A DNA stretch of 27,899 nucleotides from Pectinatus sp. (GTDB taxonomy: Bacteria; Bacillota; Negativicutes; Selenomonadales; Selenomonadaceae), in assembly GCA_020025075.1 (NCBI GenBank), contig JAHHSR010000016.1, positions 1 through 27,899 of the forward strand, written 5' to 3'. Shown one piece after another: positions 7,056-15,215 of this stretch. A program made the position numbers and the translations under genes. The notes below the pieces were generated by a model. The model had not been told where the DNA came from and ran no database searches. It was given only the letters and a program-made list of their open reading frames with translations. The number at the start of each line of letters is the position of its first letter. The first letter of the stretch is position 1.

Positions 7056-7144
7056 GCCGGGGTGGCGGAACTGGCAGACGCACGGGACTTAAAATCCCGC
7101 GGATAGAAATATCCGTACCGGTTCGATTCCGGTCCTCGGCACCA
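7056..7144 (+). tRNA. tRNA-Leu(TAA)
   Basis: A class II tRNA with long variable arm (GGATAGAAATATCC), anticodon stem GGGAC.../...TCCC with anticodon TAA in CTTAAAA, encoded CCA. It is the first of three leucine tRNAs in a row. Confidence 0.95.
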
Positions 7145-7155
7145 TTGGTGTAATT

Positions 7156-7242
7156 GCGGCCGTGGCGAAACGGCAGACGCGCTAGCTTCAGGCGCTAGTG
7201 GGGGTTGACCCCGTGGTGGTTCAAATCCACTCGGCCGCACCA
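7156..7242 (+). tRNA. tRNA-Leu(CAG)
   Basis: A class II tRNA; anticodon stem CTAGC/GCTAG around TTCAGGC (anticodon CAG), variable arm GGGGTTGACCCC, acceptor GCGGCCG/CGGCCGC, encoded CCA. Confidence 0.95.
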
Positions 7243-7266
7243 AACAATTTCATATCTTTTTAAAAT

Positions 7267-7352
7267 GCGGTCGTGGCGGAATAGGCAGACGCGCTACTTT
7301 GAGGGGGTAGTGACCACAAGTCGTATGGGTTCAAGTCCCATCGACCGCACCA
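7267..7352 (+). tRNA. tRNA-Leu(GAG)
   Basis: A class II tRNA; anticodon loop TTGAGGG in stem CTACT/GGTAG (anticodon GAG), acceptor GCGGTCG/CGACCGC, encoded CCA. With the two upstream genes it reads most leucine codon classes. Confidence 0.94.
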
Positions 7353-7361
7353 TGAAAATTT

Positions 7362-7388
7362 ACCGAAACCATGTGTTTCGGTTTTTTT
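7362..7388 (+). terminator. Terminator of the tRNA cluster
   Basis: ACCGAAAC (7362–7369) and GTTTCGGT (7375–7382) flank a 5-nt loop and run into a T-tract. It begins 9 nt after the last tRNA. Confidence 0.85.
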
Positions 7389-7410
7389 ATTGCCAAAATT
7401 TTCTCCTTCC

Positions 7411-7440
7411 TTGCCATTATCCTCTTTAAAGTGCTATAAT
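7411..7440 (+). promoter_or_regulatory. Promoter of the rubredoxin gene
   Basis: TTGCCA (7411–7416) and TATAAT (7435–7440) are 18 bp apart. The leader contains a perfect hairpin GGAAAAC/GTTTTCC (7447–7464) before the AGAGGAGGT ribosome-binding site. Confidence 0.65.
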
Positions 7441-7513
7441 AGCGAAGGAAAACGGATGTTTTCCAATCTATATGTGGGGGAAAGCCTCACGCGTAAAAGA
7501 GGAGGTCTTTTGC

Positions 7514-7675
7514 ATGAAAAAATGGGTTTGCGGTGTCTGTGGCTGGATTTATGACGAAGAGAAGGGCGATCCCGAACACAACTTGCCCGCCGGTGTAAAG
7601 TTTGAAGATTTACCCGATGATTTTGTTTGCCCGCTCTGCTTTGTCGGCAAAGACCAATTTACAGTGGAAGAATAA
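7514..7675 (+). CDS. Rubredoxin
   Basis: A small cytoplasmic electron carrier with one iron bound by four cysteines, usually serving oxidative-stress or oxidoreductase partners in anaerobes. From the ATG at 7514, after AGAGGAGGT, the protein has 53 residues, the classic length; the longer upstream frame is leader sequence. Iron ligands are Cys6 and Cys9 (VCGVCGWIYD) and Cys39 and Cys42 (CPLC). The hydrophobic core (Trp4, Tyr13, Phe30, Phe37) is intact. The residue after Cys42 is Phe where most rubredoxins have Gly (CPLCGVGK). It forms a single-gene unit with its own promoter and a bidirectional terminator. No redox partner lies nearby. Confidence 0.95.
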   Translation: MKKWVCGVCGWIYDEEKGDPEHNLPAGVKFEDLPDDFVCPLCFVGKDQFTVEE

Positions 7676-7685
7676 TTAAGTCCAC

Positions 7686-7724
7686 AAAAATAGCCTGCAG
7701 AATTTTTTCTGCAGGCTATTTATT
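7686..7724. terminator. Bidirectional terminator between rubredoxin and chemoreceptor 1
   Basis: ATAGCCTGCAG (7690–7700) and CTGCAGGCTAT (7709–7719) form an 11-bp perfect stem with A-tract upstream and T-rich tail downstream, so it can serve both converging genes. Confidence 0.85.
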
Positions 7725-9752
7725 TTACAATTTAAAGTGCTGTACCTTCTCTTGCAGCTCCGTGGCAAGCTGCGAAAGTGAGCGGCTTGCTGCGGCAATT
7801 TCTTGCACTGCAGCCGACTGCTCTTGGGTCGAAGCTGATACCGTTTCCGCTTCCGAAGCGTTGGCAGAGCTTATATCGCTTATCTTGACACTTGATTTTA
7901 GCATTTCCTTATTCATCTCCGTAATATGCATAATCTTTTCGGAAATGCTCTGAATATCATTTACGAGGCTGATAATACCATCAGCAATCTTCTTAAAGGC
8001 ACCGTCTGCCGATTGTACCATCTCAATGCCACGCGAGACGCTTTCTTCGCCCTTCTGGCTAGCCTTGACAACCACGCTGATATCTTCTTGATTGCGCTGC
8101 ACGAGATTGGTGATTTTCTGCGAGGACTGTGCCGTTTCCTCAGCGAGCTTTCTGACTTCTTCCGCAACGACGGCAAAGCCCTTGCCCGCCTCACCAGCAC
8201 GTGCCGCTTCAATGGCCGCATTCAAGGCCAAAAGATTCGTCTGGTCGGCAATATTAGTAATAAACTCGATAATTTCGACAATCTTCTTCGATTCATCATC
8301 CAGTTTCTTAATAGAGGATTTAATCTGGTCCGTATTTTCCGTAATATCATTCATCTGCTGCACGACTTCAGTCATGGTCTTACGGTTGCTCTTGACATTT
8401 TCTTTAGCGGTATCAGCATTTTTTTCCACGCTTTGCATATCCTTAAAGACAAGCTGTGAATTATCCGATATATTACCGGCCATCTGCGAGATATTCTTGG
8501 CAGCTATGGCCTGTTCATTGACACCGCTTGCGATATTAGTAATTGAGCCAGCCACCTGATTGGAGACCTGCGCCGACTGGTCGACGCTGCTGTTGAGCCT
8601 GATGCTCGACTCAGCCACTTCTGCGGCCTTGCCCTGCACTTCCGAGACGAGTGTATGCAATGTATTGCGCATCGTATCAAAAGCCGTAAAAAGACGGCCT
8701 ATTTCATCATGGCGCACAATCTGCATATCAAGGGCGGCCAAATTGCCTTCATTGATACGCATACAAGTGGCAAGCAATTTATTGAGCGGTTCAGAAAAAC
8801 GCTTAACAAACGCTAAGAGGACAAAGACGACAATAACCATGATTATAACAGAAACAACTAGGATATTCTTCAGCTGGCTATAAATAGGTGCCATAAGTTC
8901 AGAGCGCGGCGCTACGGTCACGATGCACCAGCGATTGCCCGCTAAGTCAAAAGGCGTAATAACGGCATAGCAGCTATCCTTCTTTTCATTGACAAAATTG
9001 GCACTAATCTGCTTGCCGGACTGCATGGCCTGCTTAAAGACTTTCGATAATTCCGGGTCAACGTAATCGACCCCCGAGCCGCCAGCCTTCGACAAATTCA
9101 TCTTGCCAATCTTATCCGGATATTTGCCGCACCCTATAACCAAGCCGCTATTATCTACTATATATGTATAGCCGCTTTGGGAAAGCTTATACTTTTGCAA
9201 TTCCTTTGCTACATCCTCGATATTGATGGCGGCCATGACGATGCCTGTCATCTTACCGCCATCGAGGATTGGCTCGCCAATCATTGTAATCATCTTGCCA
9301 GTCGTTTTGCTTACAAGCGGCTCTGCGATATAAGGCTTTTGCGTTTCCTTGATTTTCTTATAATAAGGACGGTAACTGCGGTCTACATACCTGCCATCGT
9401 CCATCACGGCATGACCATCAGGATAAAAATAAAAAGCCATCGGCAAACGCGGGTCATCCTTACGCAGCTGGCGAAGCGCTACTGCCCTTTTGGCATTGGA
9501 AGCATGGGGCTTAAAGGCGTCATTATGAGATGATGCCTTTAAGAGTGCCAAAACGCTGCTCGTCTCACCTTTTACTTCTGACACAGTACGCTGGCTAATG
9601 CCCTGGGCTATCTGGTCTGTCGTATGCAATAGCGTCCTATAAGCTATATAGCAGGTCGTCCCTGATATAATCAGGAAACTAATCACAAAAAGCGGCAAGA
9701 GAACCATTAAAAATTCACTTTTGATACTCTTAAACTCGGAACTCCCTTTCAT
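7725..9752 (-). CDS. Methyl-accepting chemotaxis protein with periplasmic sensor (copy 1)
   Basis: A transmembrane chemoreceptor feeding CheA/CheW. The ATG at 9752 after GGAGAGAGG gives 675 residues; the extra upstream codons look non-coding. Domains: short cytoplasmic start, TM1 about 14–38, a periplasmic double-Cache-like sensor about 45–285 (YRPYYKKIKETQKPYIAEP, GYTYIVDNSGLVIG), TM2 about 297–316, HAMP about 317–370 (RHDEIGRLFTAFDTMR), then the coiled-coil signalling domain with the hairpin tip around DQTNLLALNAAIEAARAGEA. No C-terminal CheR-binding pentapeptide is present. Its neighbour at 10041 has exactly the same length and architecture, so this is a tandem duplication. The ligand cannot be read from sequence. 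The spacer to 9985 is AT-rich and holds no other gene. Confidence 0.93.
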   Translation of the reverse strand: MKGSSEFKSIKSEFLMVLLPLFVISFLIISGTTCYIAYRTLLHTTDQIAQGISQRTVSEVKGETSSVLALLKASSHNDAFKPHASNAKRAVALRQLRKDDPRLPMAFYFYPDGHAVMDDGRYVDRSYRPYYKKIKETQKPYIAEPLVSKTTGKMITMIGEPILDGGKMTGIVMAAINIEDVAKELQKYKLSQSGYTYIVDNSGLVIGCGKYPDKIGKMNLSKAGGSGVDYVDPELSKVFKQAMQSGKQISANFVNEKKDSCYAVITPFDLAGNRWCIVTVAPRSELMAPIYSQLKNILVVSVIIMVIVVFVLLAFVKRFSEPLNKLLATCMRINEGNLAALDMQIVRHDEIGRLFTAFDTMRNTLHTLVSEVQGKAAEVAESSIRLNSSVDQSAQVSNQVAGSITNIASGVNEQAIAAKNISQMAGNISDNSQLVFKDMQSVEKNADTAKENVKSNRKTMTEVVQQMNDITENTDQIKSSIKKLDDESKKIVEIIEFITNIADQTNLLALNAAIEAARAGEAGKGFAVVAEEVRKLAEETAQSSQKITNLVQRNQEDISVVVKASQKGEESVSRGIEMVQSADGAFKKIADGIISLVNDIQSISEKIMHITEMNKEMLKSSVKISDISSANASEAETVSASTQEQSAAVQEIAAASRSLSQLATELQEKVQHFKL

Positions 9753-9985
9753 TAATGCAACCTCTCTCCATAAATAATAAATTATTTCAATGAGCAGACT
9801 TTTAGACAATTTCGAGTAAAGACCACCCATAGGAAACAGCTTTATATTTAGCAAGCATAATTACCATAAATATAAGTAAGCAAAGAAAGAAAAATATCTG
9901 CAATATTTTCGCGAGCATATAATTTTTCTGATTATATTTTAGCAACATTCTTATTAAATATCAACAATTCCCCATACAATTTTAC

Positions 9986-10020
9986 AAAAAAAACGACAGG
10001 ACTTCGTCCTGCCGTTTTTT
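9986..10020 (-). terminator. Terminator of chemoreceptor 2
   Basis: On the minus strand CGGCAGGAC and GTCCTGTCG flank a GAA loop, with T-runs on both sides, so it may act in both directions. It lies 20 nt after the chemoreceptor 2 stop. Confidence 0.85.
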
Positions 10021-10040
10021 AACTTTTCCACAAAGAAAAA

Positions 10041-12068
10041 TCAAACTTTAAAATGACTGATGGATTTTTGCAGCGTATCTGCCAGCTGGGCTAAATTGTG
10101 ACTTGAGGCAGCCATTTCTTCTGCTGAAGCCGACTGTTCCTGCGTCGCTGCCGACACAGAATTGACTTCTTCCATATTATTCGAGCTCACAACGCTTATT
10201 GATTGCCCGAGCACAAGCATCTTTTCGTTCTTTTCGAGCATCTTGTGTACAACTTGGACGATGAGCGATATTTCATCGACCAATTCACCGATATCATTCG
10301 ATACGCCGCCAAATGAATCACTAGCAGATTTAACCATCTTAATGCCCGCCGCAACGCTCTCTTCGCCCTGCAAGCTGGCTTCAACAACTAGCCTCAGGTC
10401 TTCTTGGTTATTTTGGACGAGTTTAGTAATTTTTTGCGAAGACTGGCTCGTCTCTTCAGCAAGTTTCCTGACTTCTTCCGCAACAACCGCAAAGCCCTTG
10501 CCCGCTTCCCCAGCGCGCGCCGCTTCAATTGCTGCATTTAACGCCAAAAGATTCGTCTGGTCGGCAATATTGGTAATAAACTCAACTATTTCAACAATCT
10601 TTTTCGATTCTTCGTTAAGCTTATTAATAGAGCCCTTTATTTTATCCGTCGTATTGGTAATATCATTCATCTGTTTTACGACATCGGCCATCGTCTTACG
10701 ACTTTTTTCAACATTTTTCTGCGCCTGGTGCGTATTTTCCGAAATCACGTTGGTCTTTTCAACAGCGGCCTTCGAATCATCTGTAATCTGCTTGGCCATG
10801 ATGGAAATATCCTTGGCATCGGCAGCCTGTTTTCTAATACCATCAGAAATCTTATCAACTGAATGAACAACCTGTGTTGCGGCATCAGCTGTCTGAGCCG
10901 AGCTTACCGTCATATTATGGCTTGAATTGAAAAGTTCTTCCGACTCCTGCCTAATACTGACGACAAGCTTTTTGAGATTGCGCCGCATCTTATTAAAGCC
11001 ATTATATAAAACACCGATTTCATCCTCGCGCGTCACATCTTTTTCAACGCCAGTAAGACAACCATTTTCAAGTTCATGGCAGATATTTGCCAGTTCATTT
11101 AACGGCTTCGTCATATTACTGGAGAAACGCACAATGGCAAAAACTGCAACGAGCAAAATAAACAGAGAAATAAGGCACATATTGCGCAGCTGGCTATAAA
11201 TAGGAGCCATGAGCTCGGAGGTAGGTGCCACGGTAATGACAACCCAGACATTGCCAGCCACCTTAAACGGGGCAATAACCCCATAATAACTCTCGCCATT
11301 AGATTCCTTATAAAATACGTCCAGCGTCTTTTGCGTTGCAAGGGCTTTTTTATACGCCTTCGTCAAGGCCGGGTCCACCTGAAAACCGCCACTGCCATTA
11401 TCCAGGATATTCATCTTGCCGACAATATTGCTATGCTTATCACAGCCGATAACAAGACCATCACAATCGGTAATATACGTATAGCCTAGCTTGGAAATCT
11501 TATAAGATTCCATATCCTTGGCCAGAGAAACAATATCAATCGAGCCAAAGAGCATGCCGGTCATTTTGCCATCCGTCTCTACCGGCTGGACAATCATGGT
11601 CATAAGCGCCTTGGTCGTCGCTCCTTTAAATGGTTCTGCTACATAAGGCTTGCCCGTTTCGAGCACGCGCTTAAAATACTCGCGGCTCGCCCTATTCATC
11701 GTGCGGTCATCATTCGACAGGACATTGCCTTCTAAATCAGCATAAAAGCTATGCTCCAAAACGGGATCATCTTTTTTAATCTGATTGAGCTCAACGAGCT
11801 TTTGCTCCCGCGTTGAAGCAGGATTTTGAAAAGCAGAGCGATGACCGCTAGCCTTCAAGAGCAAAAGGACATTATCCACCTTGCCATTAATGGATAAAAT
11901 CATCTTCTGCGTAACTTCTTGAGAAATTTTGTCAATGCTCTTTTCCATATTATGGCGCATGATGAGGTAATTCGTGCCCGCAACAAGGGAAAGACCAATG
12001 ATAAAAAGTGGCAATAAGACCGCCAAAAACTTATTTCTGATGCTTTTAACCTTAACCTGTTCTTCCAT
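10041..12068 (-). CDS. Methyl-accepting chemotaxis protein with periplasmic sensor (copy 2)
   Basis: A second 675-residue chemoreceptor with the same layout as its neighbour: TM1 about 14–38, double-Cache-like periplasmic part (GKPYVAEPFKG, GYTYITDCDGLVIGC), TM2 about 297–316, HAMP, and a cytoplasmic signalling domain. The tip region is identical to copy 1 over some 45 residues, whereas the sensor and the linker have diverged, so the two probably answer different ligands. The ATG at 12068 follows AAGAAGAG; a perfect hairpin CCCAAAAT/ATTTTGGG (about 12079–12103) sits just upstream of that site and could affect initiation. It lies downstream of the small-ORF region at 12277–12694. Confidence 0.93.
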   Translation of the reverse strand: MEEQVKVKSIRNKFLAVLLPLFIIGLSLVAGTNYLIMRHNMEKSIDKISQEVTQKMILSINGKVDNVLLLLKASGHRSAFQNPASTREQKLVELNQIKKDDPVLEHSFYADLEGNVLSNDDRTMNRASREYFKRVLETGKPYVAEPFKGATTKALMTMIVQPVETDGKMTGMLFGSIDIVSLAKDMESYKISKLGYTYITDCDGLVIGCDKHSNIVGKMNILDNGSGGFQVDPALTKAYKKALATQKTLDVFYKESNGESYYGVIAPFKVAGNVWVVITVAPTSELMAPIYSQLRNMCLISLFILLVAVFAIVRFSSNMTKPLNELANICHELENGCLTGVEKDVTREDEIGVLYNGFNKMRRNLKKLVVSIRQESEELFNSSHNMTVSSAQTADAATQVVHSVDKISDGIRKQAADAKDISIMAKQITDDSKAAVEKTNVISENTHQAQKNVEKSRKTMADVVKQMNDITNTTDKIKGSINKLNEESKKIVEIVEFITNIADQTNLLALNAAIEAARAGEAGKGFAVVAEEVRKLAEETSQSSQKITKLVQNNQEDLRLVVEASLQGEESVAAGIKMVKSASDSFGGVSNDIGELVDEISLIVQVVHKMLEKNEKMLVLGQSISVVSSNNMEEVNSVSAATQEQSASAEEMAASSHNLAQLADTLQKSISHFKV

Positions 12069-12276
12069 ACGCTCTTCTTGCCCAAAATTTTTCACGATTT
12101 TGGGATTAATGCTACTCTTAAAATATAGGCAAGACGCCCTCAAAAGCGGCACTAAGCACCTAAAACGGCTATCGCAAAAGTACTACTATCCTTTTCGTAT
12201 AGTCGCCTTTTAGCAATCAGTTAATCAAAGAAAGCATCGCTCCTTACTGATACTGCTAAAATTGTGCTTCTAACTT

Positions 12277-12694
12277 TTATCTGCCCATATTCGCAGAGGA
12301 AGCAGATGCACCACCCTTCTTTTTTAATATTTGCTGCCAAAAGTCCTCTACCGTCTTTTGCGCTTTTCTATTTTCAATCATGCTGATACGTCTAAGCTCT
12401 TGCCATTGCCAATAATAGCTAGTCATCACCTATTGCCAAGCCTTTACTGTACGCAGACTGCAAAAAACTCTAAGACCACAAACAGACCTTAGGCATATCT
12501 TTATTTGCCAAAAATACTTCTCAAAACAAAGCTCAGATATGCTAATGTCGCAATATTCTTTTCTCAAAAAACATCAACCCTCTTTTTCGCCAAGACCCTT
12601 CAAAGAGAACTCTTGCTATCTCTTTAAGAGATGCTGCATCTACTACGATAAATTGTTTTTCCACTTTGTAATATACTGCGACACAATAAAACAA
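12277..12694 (-). pseudogene. Decayed gene or tandem micro-ORFs of unknown function
   Basis: The 680-nt spacer upstream of chemoreceptor 2 is not empty. Behind a good promoter (12726–12754) the minus strand reads 50 codons (12542–12694, TTG start, containing EKQFIVVDAASLKEIARVL), then in another frame 45 codons (12430–12567, TTG start preceded by GAGGG), then an in-frame TAG. A further 50 codons follow in the same frame, GTG/ATG at 12429/12426, reading YYWQWQELRRISMIENRKAQ and ending at 12277. The last part looks truly protein-like (Trp-rich, helical). One frameshift plus one amber stop would turn a protein of about 145 residues into this pattern. Alternatively these are short coupled genes. 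No family recognised. Confidence 0.4.
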
Positions 12695-12725
12695 ACCTTA
12701 GAACTGATATATCATTTACCGCTTT

Positions 12726-12754
12726 ATTATATCACAAAAAACCTGTTTAGGCAA
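12726..12754 (-). promoter_or_regulatory. Promoter ahead of the small-ORF region and chemoreceptor 2
   Basis: On the minus strand TTGCCT (12749–12754) and TATAAT (12726–12731) are 17 bp apart. It lies directly after the transporter terminator and reads towards the micro-ORFs. Confidence 0.6.
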
Positions 12755-12811
12755 TAAAAAATGCGCCGCTCATTCTCACATTTAAAAGCAGTGAGAAAAA
12801 ACGGCGCATTA
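12755..12811 (-). terminator. Terminator of the dicarboxylate transporter gene
   Basis: On the minus strand AATGCGCCG and CGGCGCATT form the outer stem, with an inner CTCAC/GTGAG stem, and the structure ends in TTTTATT. It starts 23 nt after the stop codon. Confidence 0.8.
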
Positions 12812-12833
12812 AATTGCAACATTTACTAGCTAA

Positions 12834-14237
12834 TTACCAGTAGCCGAGGAATTTCCACCAAATGCCACCAATGCCAAGCCAGACGATAATATGAAGTACC
12901 GACATGCAGAAGCCAATCGTCCACCATGTTTTCTGATTTATATAGCCAGCTCCGAAATAAACCGGTGCCGGGCCTGTGCCATAGTGGGTGAGGCAACCGC
13001 AGAGGTTAGCAGCAATTGCCACAACGAATGCGGAAATAAAAGCCGGTGCGCCAGCAACAGACCCTAAAGTAATGAGGGCAGCATACATAGCGGCAATATG
13101 AGCCGACATACTGGCAAAGAGATAATGGCTATAAAGGTAAATGACAAAGGAAAGGAAAACAGCCGTCAACATGCTGACCCCGACAAGCTGATGCTCTAAA
13201 ATTTCTGCAATCCAATGAATGAAGCCATATTTATTAAGGTAAGCAGACATGATAATGACGCCGCCAACCCAAATCAGAGTATCCCATGCTTTCTTTTCGC
13301 TAATAACATCGTTCCATGTCAAAACGCGCGTAACCAGCAAAATACACAAGCCAGAAAGTGCTATCAAGGTCGTATTGAGGTGGGTAATGGTCGTGGTAGC
13401 CCATAAGCCAAGCAAGATGATAAAGACGACGAACAGCGATTTTTCTCGTGCGCTCATCGGCCCCATCTTCTTGAGTTCTTCCGTAGCCAATTTCTTAGCT
13501 TCCGGCGTCTTCTTGATTTCAGGTGGATAGAACTTGTAAAGCAGATACGGAATCAAAATAAGGCCACAGATGCCAGGAACAGAAGCAGCGACAAACCACT
13601 GAATCCAGCTTATGTCAATACCCAAGACCTTTTTGGCAATACCGGCAGCAAGCGGATTGCCGACCATTGCGGTCATAAACATGGCCGCGACAACCATATC
13701 GACATGAAACATCGATGCCATGAGATAAGAACCAATTTTACGGGGGTTCTTGTCAGAATGAGAATCAAAAGCATCAGCAACGCTCTGCACGATAGGATAA
13801 ACCAGGCCGCCTGAACGAGCCGAGTTGGAAGGAACGACTGGCCCTATGATGACATCGCTGATGGTCAGAGAATAGACGAGCTTTAAGCTGCTATCGCCAA
13901 ACAAGCGCATCATCGTATAGGCAATGCGCTTGCCAAGCCCCGTCTTGTCAAACGAGCGGGCAAGCAAGAAAGCCGTGACAATCAACCAAACAATCTTGCC
14001 GCTAAAAGCTGACAAAACTTCTTTAAATTCCATCGTGCCGGTCAAAGCACACAAAATCATTGCAATGAGTGCTACTGTACCTAATTCGATAGGCTGCAGG
14101 ATAAAGCCGACTACCGTGCCCATGAATAGGGCAAATAAATGCCAAGCCTTCACACTCAAACCTGCCGGGACGGGAATTATCCACAAGATGATGACAGTTG
14201 CTAAAGTCAGCACCGTTCCCAACAGCTTGTTCTTCAT
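12834..14237 (-). CDS. DASS-family (SLC13-like) dicarboxylate/tricarboxylate transporter
   Basis: An inner-membrane carrier for C4-dicarboxylates, citrate, tartrate or 2-oxoglutarate, probably an anion exchanger of the CitT/TtdT/YflS branch. The 467-residue protein has a dozen or so hydrophobic segments and both family signatures: VVPSNSARSGGLVYPIV in the first half (SNS/T-type substrate loop) and CLTHYGTGPAPVYFGAGYI in the second. The missing sodium-site features of NaDC types cannot be judged by eye. The ATG follows AGGGGGT. It is monocistronic, with its own terminator, behind an AT-rich 260-bp spacer with no clear regulator site. An anaerobe fermenting organic acids would use it for succinate or fumarate/malate exchange; the exact substrate is inferred only. 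Confidence 0.92.
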   Translation of the reverse strand: MKNKLLGTVLTLATVIILWIIPVPAGLSVKAWHLFALFMGTVVGFILQPIELGTVALIAMILCALTGTMEFKEVLSAFSGKIVWLIVTAFLLARSFDKTGLGKRIAYTMMRLFGDSSLKLVYSLTISDVIIGPVVPSNSARSGGLVYPIVQSVADAFDSHSDKNPRKIGSYLMASMFHVDMVVAAMFMTAMVGNPLAAGIAKKVLGIDISWIQWFVAASVPGICGLILIPYLLYKFYPPEIKKTPEAKKLATEELKKMGPMSAREKSLFVVFIILLGLWATTTITHLNTTLIALSGLCILLVTRVLTWNDVISEKKAWDTLIWVGGVIIMSAYLNKYGFIHWIAEILEHQLVGVSMLTAVFLSFVIYLYSHYLFASMSAHIAAMYAALITLGSVAGAPAFISAFVVAIAANLCGCLTHYGTGPAPVYFGAGYINQKTWWTIGFCMSVLHIIVWLGIGGIWWKFLGYW

Positions 14238-14456
14238 AAAAACGACCCCCTAATTGTATTGAATTGATGAAAAATTTAAACAATATCGAGCAGCATTAAC
14301 TGAACATTTTTACTTTTTATTCTATGCTCAAAATATAGTTTTATGATACTCAACTACTCCACCAAAGTAAAATAAAAAATTATAATTATCTATCATTTAA
14401 TAAATTTATATATATTAGCTACAACTTTACAAAAAAATTTTATTGCAAGTTTACAT

Positions 14457-14487
14457 AAAAAAAGCCTTTCCCTTAAAGGGAAAGGCC
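14457..14487 (-). terminator. Terminator of the DUF134–NifX operon
   Basis: On the minus strand GCCTTTCCCTT and AAGGGAAAGGC form an 11-bp perfect stem followed by seven T, 12 nt after the stop. Confidence 0.9.
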
Positions 14488-14498
14488 AAGAAAAATAA

Positions 14499-14852
14499 TC
14501 AATGGTGCTGACAATGCCCATGATGCTGACAGATAACATTCTTAGAAACAAGCTTGCCCATAAGGTAGTCCTGTGCAGCCTGGCACGCATCGCCCACTGC
14601 ACCAGTAATCGCCTTTATACCATGGCTGGCAAAAATATCAAGTGCGCCTTGTCCCATGCTTCCGGCAATGACCGTGCCGACACCTTTTTCGTGCAAAAAT
14701 TCCGGCAAAAAGCCGTGCTTTTGATGGCCTGGATTGGCGATTACTTCCTGACTGATTATTTTTTCTCCTTCAGTCTCAAAAATCATAAACTCCTGGCAAT
14801 GGCCAAAATGAGGCGCCACTTTCTTTTCTTCTGCTGCAACTGCTATTTTCAT
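14499..14852 (-). CDS. NifX/NifB-C-terminal-like domain protein (dinitrogenase iron-molybdenum cofactor family)
   Basis: Members of this family bind iron–sulfur or metal cofactors, and many occur outside nitrogen fixers beside Mrp/Nbp35 ATPases and DUF134. The 117-residue protein starts MKIAVAAEEKKVAPHFGHCQEF, the domain's usual opening (here GHC), and continues with VIAGSMGQGALDIF and GIKAITGAVGDACQAAQDYL. It ends in a histidine- and cysteine-rich tail, CQHHGHCQHH, which could bind metal. It starts 2 nt after the DUF134 stop, so both are made together. No nif gene is seen, so a role in nitrogenase is unlikely; metal or Fe–S handling is an inference. Confidence 0.88.
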   Translation of the reverse strand: MKIAVAAEEKKVAPHFGHCQEFMIFETEGEKIISQEVIANPGHQKHGFLPEFLHEKGVGTVIAGSMGQGALDIFASHGIKAITGAVGDACQAAQDYLMGKLVSKNVICQHHGHCQHH

Positions 14853-14854
14853 CG

Positions 14855-15208
14855 TTATTCCTCCTCAATACTCTTTTGACAATGCTTATGACACTTCTTG
14901 CAAATAGTGCCACAACCATGTGCGCATAATTCATACTCGCCACCGCCAATACTCAATGAACGCCCTTCAACTAAGGCACAGGCTAATTTTTGGCGCGCAC
15001 TGTCATAAATTCCCTGCACGGTCGTGCGAGCCACCTGCATTTGCAAGGCGCATTGCTTTTGCGTGAGGCCCTCCATATCTATTAGCCTTATTGCCTCATA
15101 TTCATCAAGGCTCATGCTAATCTTCCCTTTATCACTATTATCCAAAGGACCGAATCTCGCGCAATGTGGCATATAGCAAACACGGCGCATTTTCTTGGGA
15201 CGCGGCAC
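14855..15208 (-). CDS. DUF134-family DNA-binding protein
   Basis: A small predicted regulator with a sigma-70 region-4-like helix-turn-helix. The GTG at 15208 follows GCAGGAAAT and opens on PRPKKMRRVCYMP, the family start (R-P-x-K-x-R-x-V). The helix-turn-helix is LTQKQCALQMQVARTTVQGI (about residues 48–67), preceded by MSLDEYEAIRLIDMEG. A cysteine-rich C-terminus (CAHGCGTICKKCHKHC) suggests a bound metal or Fe–S cluster. The gene is coupled to the NifX-domain gene. The two identical palindromes that bracket its promoter make autoregulation a fair guess. Its leader contains a long-range inverted repeat next to the ribosome-binding site. Confidence 0.9.
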   Translation of the reverse strand: MPRPKKMRRVCYMPHCARFGPLDNSDKGKISMSLDEYEAIRLIDMEGLTQKQCALQMQVARTTVQGIYDSARQKLACALVEGRSLSIGGGEYELCAHGCGTICKKCHKHCQKSIEEE

Positions 15209-15215
15209 ATTTCCT

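Noticed and set aside
6532..7429. Several 60–79-codon frames across the tRNA cluster on both strands.
   Set aside because: They consist of translated tRNA sequence.
12070..12210. Possible c-di-GMP-type riboswitch in the chemoreceptor 2 leader, suggested by paired segments and a hairpin before the start.
   Set aside because: The conserved blocks of c-di-GMP-I and -II aptamers are not present; only a simple hairpin (about 12079–12103) can be supported.
12539..12757. A 72-codon plus-strand frame between chemoreceptor 2 and the transporter.
   Set aside because: No ribosome-binding site and odd composition; the opposite strand carries a promoter and more protein-like frames.
14238..14498. Regulatory sites in the AT-rich spacer upstream of the dicarboxylate transporter.
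   Set aside because: Several TATA-like stretches but no convincing -35/-10 pair, catabolite-repression site or inverted repeat; only the terminator at 14457–14487 is supported.
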